NCBI RefSeq assembly: GCF_001544835.2
Contig: NZ_FCNX02000002.1
Span: 434,001 to 498,000, forward strand
DNA length: 64,000 bases
Reading direction: 5' to 3'
From: Caballeronia fortuita
Lineage (GTDB): Bacteria > Pseudomonadota > Gammaproteobacteria > Burkholderiales > Burkholderiaceae
Below, piece after piece: positions 61,559 through 64,000 of the stretch. How positions within the stretch are numbered: position 1 is the first letter of the stretch; every line of letters starts with the position of its first letter. The position numbers were made by a program, and so were the translations under genes. A model generated the notes under the pieces. That model made no database searches, had not been told where the DNA came from, and saw only the letters and a list, made by a program, of their open reading frames with translations.

Positions 61559-64000
61559 ATGGATCGTTCGGAACCGCCCAACGAGGCGAAGTCACGTCTG
61601 CCGATTTTCGACCCGCCCACTGATCGCACCGCATCGTCGCACATGGCCGCATTCACCGAGGCTTTGCGAAAACAGACTGGGCAGCCATTCACGCGCTATA
61701 GCGAATTGCATGATTTTTCAATCCGGGATTACCGGACCTTCTGGAAATCATTCATGCAATGGACGCCGGGACTCGAATGGTCCGGCGAAGCGGAGCCCGT
61801 GTGTGTCGGCGATATCTGCGAACACGCGCGATTCTTTCCAGACGTAAGGCTGAACTACGCCGGGAATCTGCTCGGCTTCTCGATCGCGCCCGCCGATGCG
61901 CCCGCACTCACCGCGCGTCATGCCGACGGACGCCGCGTGCGCCTCACGCGCGGCGAATTGCGCGCGCGCGTGGCCCGCCTCGCCGACGCGCTCACGCAAC
62001 TCGGCTTGCGCGAAGGCGACCGCGTCGCGGGCGTCATGCGCAACGACGCCGATGCGATCGTCACCGCGCTCGCCGTGACCGCCGTCGGCGCGACGCTGTC
62101 GACCGCGGCGCCGGAGATGGGCATCGAAACGCTGCTCGATCGCTTCACGCAACTGGAGCCGCGCTTCCTGTTCGCGCACACGGCTCCGCAGTGCTTCGAT
62201 ACCGGCACGCCGCTCGCGCACAAGATCGCGCGGCTCGCCGACGCGCTGCCGTCGCTCGCGGGCATCGTGTGCCTCGACGGCGATCCGTCCGCGCTGCACG
62301 CCGCGCCGCCCGTCAACTCGCTCGACGCGCTGCTCGCGGCGGGCGACCCGCAACGCGTCGAATGGAAGCACTTCGACTTCAATCATCCGCTCTTCGTGAT
62401 GTTTTCCTCGGGCACGACGGGCAAGCCGAAATGCATCGTGCACGGCACGGGCGGCAGTTTGATCGAGCATTTGAAGGAGCATCGGCTGCATAGCGATCTG
62501 CGTCCTGGCGATCGCCTGTACTTCCACACGAGCTGCGCGTGGATGATGTGGAACTGGCAGTTGTCGGCGCTCGCATCGGGCGTCGAAATCGTGACCTACG
62601 ACGGACCGATCGCCTCGGTCGACACGCTATGGCGCATCGTCGCCGAAGAGCGCGTGAGCGTGTTCGGCACGAGCCCCGCGTATCTGAAGATGTGCGAGGA
62701 CGCGGGCCTCGTGCCGTCGCGCGAGTTCGATCTCGGCGCCCTGCGCGCGATGATGTCGACCGGCGCGATCCTCTTCGATGCGCAATTCGAATGGGTCCGC
62801 GACAACGTGAAGCCGTTGCAGCTGCAATCGATTTCCGGCGGCACCGACATCCTCGGCTGCTTCGTGCTCGGCAATCCCGACCTGCCCGTGTACGCCGGCG
62901 AAGCGCAATGCAAGAGTCTCGGCTTCGATGTGCAGGCGTGGCGCGACGGCGCGCGCTCGCAGGGCGTCGGCGATCTGGTGTGCGTGAATCCGTTCCCGTC
63001 GCGCCCGCTCGGCTTTCTGAACGATCCGGACGGCGAGCGCTTTCACAAAGCCTATTTCAGCGCGAACGAAGGCGTCTGGACGCACGGCGACCAGATCGAG
63101 TTTGCGCCGGAAGGCACGGCGCGCCTGCATGGACGCAGCGACGGCGTGCTCGTCGTGCGCGGCATCAATGTCGGGCCGGACGAGATCTATCGCGTGCTCA
63201 ACGATATCCCCGAGATCCGCGACGGCATCGTCGTGCAGCAACGGATGCGCGCCGCAGACACCGCCGCCGATGCGCCGGGCAATGCCATCGGCGAGCGGCT
63301 CGTGCTGCTCGTCACCCTCAAAGCCGGCGCGCGGCTCACCGGCACGCTGATCGCGCGTATCCGGCGCGATCTCGTGCGCCGCACGTCCGCCGCGCATGTG
63401 CCCGATGTGATCGCCGCCGTCGACGATCTGCCGGTCACGCACAGCGGCAAGCTCACTGAAGCCGCCGTGCGCAACGCGGTCAACGGCCTCGACGTGACCA
63501 ACGCCGCCGCGCTGCGCAATCCGGCATCGCTCGATGCGATCCGGCATCATCCGGCGCTGCAGCCGCGCCCGGACGATGTTCCGCAAAGCTACGCCACGCG
63601 CGACGAACTCGAACGGCTCTTGCAGACGAAATGGGAGCAGCTTTTCGCGTTCGCGCCGATCGGACGCGGCGACAATTTCTTCGAGCTCGGCGGCCACTCG
63701 CTGCTCGCCGCGCGCCTGCTCGCGGAACTGCAGCCGGTCATCGGACGCCCGATTCCGCTCGCGACGATGCTGCGCGCGCCAACCATCGCGAAACTCGCCG
63801 ATGTCATCGACAACGGCGCGCTGCCGCAAAGCTCCGAAGTGCTCGTGCCGATGCGCGAAGGCGAAGGCGCGCCGCTGTTCCTCGTGCATAGCGTGACGGG
63901 ATCGGTGCTCGAATGCACGCGGCTCATCGGCAGCATGCGCAAGCAGCGCCCGGTGTACGGCCTGCAGGCGCTCGGGCTCGATGGCGAAACGTCGCCGCAA
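61559..64000 (+). CDS. NRPS-like enzyme: AACS-type adenylation domain + carrier domain + thioesterase (right end cut)
   Basis: 814 residues to the window end, no stop. GAGGGAG lies 6 bases before the ATG. Residues about 1-650 are acetoacetyl-CoA-synthetase-like: an ACAS_N region (ELHDFSIRDYRTFWKSFM), the A3 loop FSSGTTGKPKCIVHG (about 282-296), QSISGGTDILG, VWTHGDQIEF, GRSDGVLVVRGINVGPDE, and Lys631 in THSGKLTEAAV. Then a carrier domain with FFELGGHSLLAARLL, Ser714 for phosphopantetheine. From about 772 a thioesterase begins (LFLVHSVTGSVLECTRL). Such A-T-TE enzymes activate a keto or carboxylic acid, hold it as a thioester and dimerise or release it. No tailoring genes are visible on this side. 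Confidence 0.85.
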   Translation, partial: MDRSEPPNEAKSRLPIFDPPTDRTASSHMAAFTEALRKQTGQPFTRYSELHDFSIRDYRTFWKSFMQWTPGLEWSGEAEPVCVGDICEHARFFPDVRLNYAGNLLGFSIAPADAPALTARHADGRRVRLTRGELRARVARLADALTQLGLREGDRVAGVMRNDADAIVTALAVTAVGATLSTAAPEMGIETLLDRFTQLEPRFLFAHTAPQCFDTGTPLAHKIARLADALPSLAGIVCLDGDPSALHAAPPVNSLDALLAAGDPQRVEWKHFDFNHPLFVMFSSGTTGKPKCIVHGTGGSLIEHLKEHRLHSDLRPGDRLYFHTSCAWMMWNWQLSALASGVEIVTYDGPIASVDTLWRIVAEERVSVFGTSPAYLKMCEDAGLVPSREFDLGALRAMMSTGAILFDAQFEWVRDNVKPLQLQSISGGTDILGCFVLGNPDLPVYAGEAQCKSLGFDVQAWRDGARSQGVGDLVCVNPFPSRPLGFLNDPDGERFHKAYFSANEGVWTHGDQIEFAPEGTARLHGRSDGVLVVRGINVGPDEIYRVLNDIPEIRDGIVVQQRMRAADTAADAPGNAIGERLVLLVTLKAGARLTGTLIARIRRDLVRRTSAAHVPDVIAAVDDLPVTHSGKLTEAAVRNAVNGLDVTNAAALRNPASLDAIRHHPALQPRPDDVPQSYATRDELERLLQTKWEQLFAFAPIGRGDNFFELGGHSLLAARLLAELQPVIGRPIPLATMLRAPTIAKLADVIDNGALPQSSEVLVPMREGEGAPLFLVHSVTGSVLECTRLIGSMRKQRPVYGLQALGLDGETSPQ

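Noticed and set aside
1..64000. tRNA, rRNA, CRISPR arrays, insertion sequences, prophage
   Set aside because: Scanned by eye for T-loop motifs, regularly spaced repeats, transposase motifs and long terminal inverted repeats; nothing convincing was seen. A covariance-model or IS search would settle it.

Overview
The window is high-GC chromosomal DNA, gene-dense on both strands, with codon use and gene content of a beta-proteobacterium of the Burkholderiaceae (Burkholderia sensu lato; Caballeronia or Paraburkholderia is my guess from protein character, not from a search). I saw no rRNA, tRNA, CRISPR array, insertion sequence or phage gene. The content is catabolism, transport and stress response, with many one- and two-gene regulators placed next to their likely targets.

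Left part (1-16.5 kb): a truncated LysR gene divergent from a flavodoxin-type quinone reductase, two glutathione S-transferases, an acyl-CoA synthetase with an enoyl-CoA hydratase homologue, and a DUF779/aldehyde dehydrogenase pair that appears to be driven by a sigma-54 promoter with an upstream activator palindrome. Then come an oxalate/formate-type MFS carrier with a 45-residue partner, a HiPIP, a DUF4019 protein, an EEP-fold hydrolase, and a LysR / MHS transporter / M20 amidohydrolase / DUF2817 group that looks like an uptake-and-hydrolysis system for acylated amino compounds.

Middle (16.5-36 kb): a three-subunit molybdenum aldehyde oxidoreductase (PaoABC type), malate synthase G, a urea transporter/class II aldolase/tautomerase operon, an iron alcohol dehydrogenase, a GGDEF protein, an M23 peptidase, an ABC transporter with a very large FtsX/MacB-type permease and a CrtC/AttH-like lipocalin, and a large PQQ-propeller lipoprotein.

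36-41 kb is a low-oxygen/stress island: two small paralogous proteins, a PAS histidine kinase and NarL-type regulator, an FNR protein with all four cluster cysteines, DUF1488, a RaiA/HPF-like protein, a universal stress protein and a Cys-rich small protein. Two FNR boxes and a fourfold 10-bp tandem repeat lie between these genes.

41-49 kb is a complete benzoate-to-muconolactone pathway: catA-benABCD-ridA on the minus strand, and catR, catB, catC plus a translationally coupled membrane protein on the plus strand. ATAC-N7-GTAT operators of the BenM/CatM type lie before catB (perfect) and catA (one mismatch).

49-61 kb holds an AMP-ligase, an amino-acid permease/aromatic aminotransferase operon with a divergent Lrp regulator, the sulfonate operon ssuADCB divergent from an orphan MetQ-like binding protein, and some lipoprotein and esterase genes. 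The last gene (61559 to the edge) is the most unusual: an acetoacetyl-CoA-synthetase-like adenylation domain fused to a phosphopantetheine carrier domain and the beginning of a thioesterase, i.e. a single-module NRPS-like enzyme, cut by the window end.
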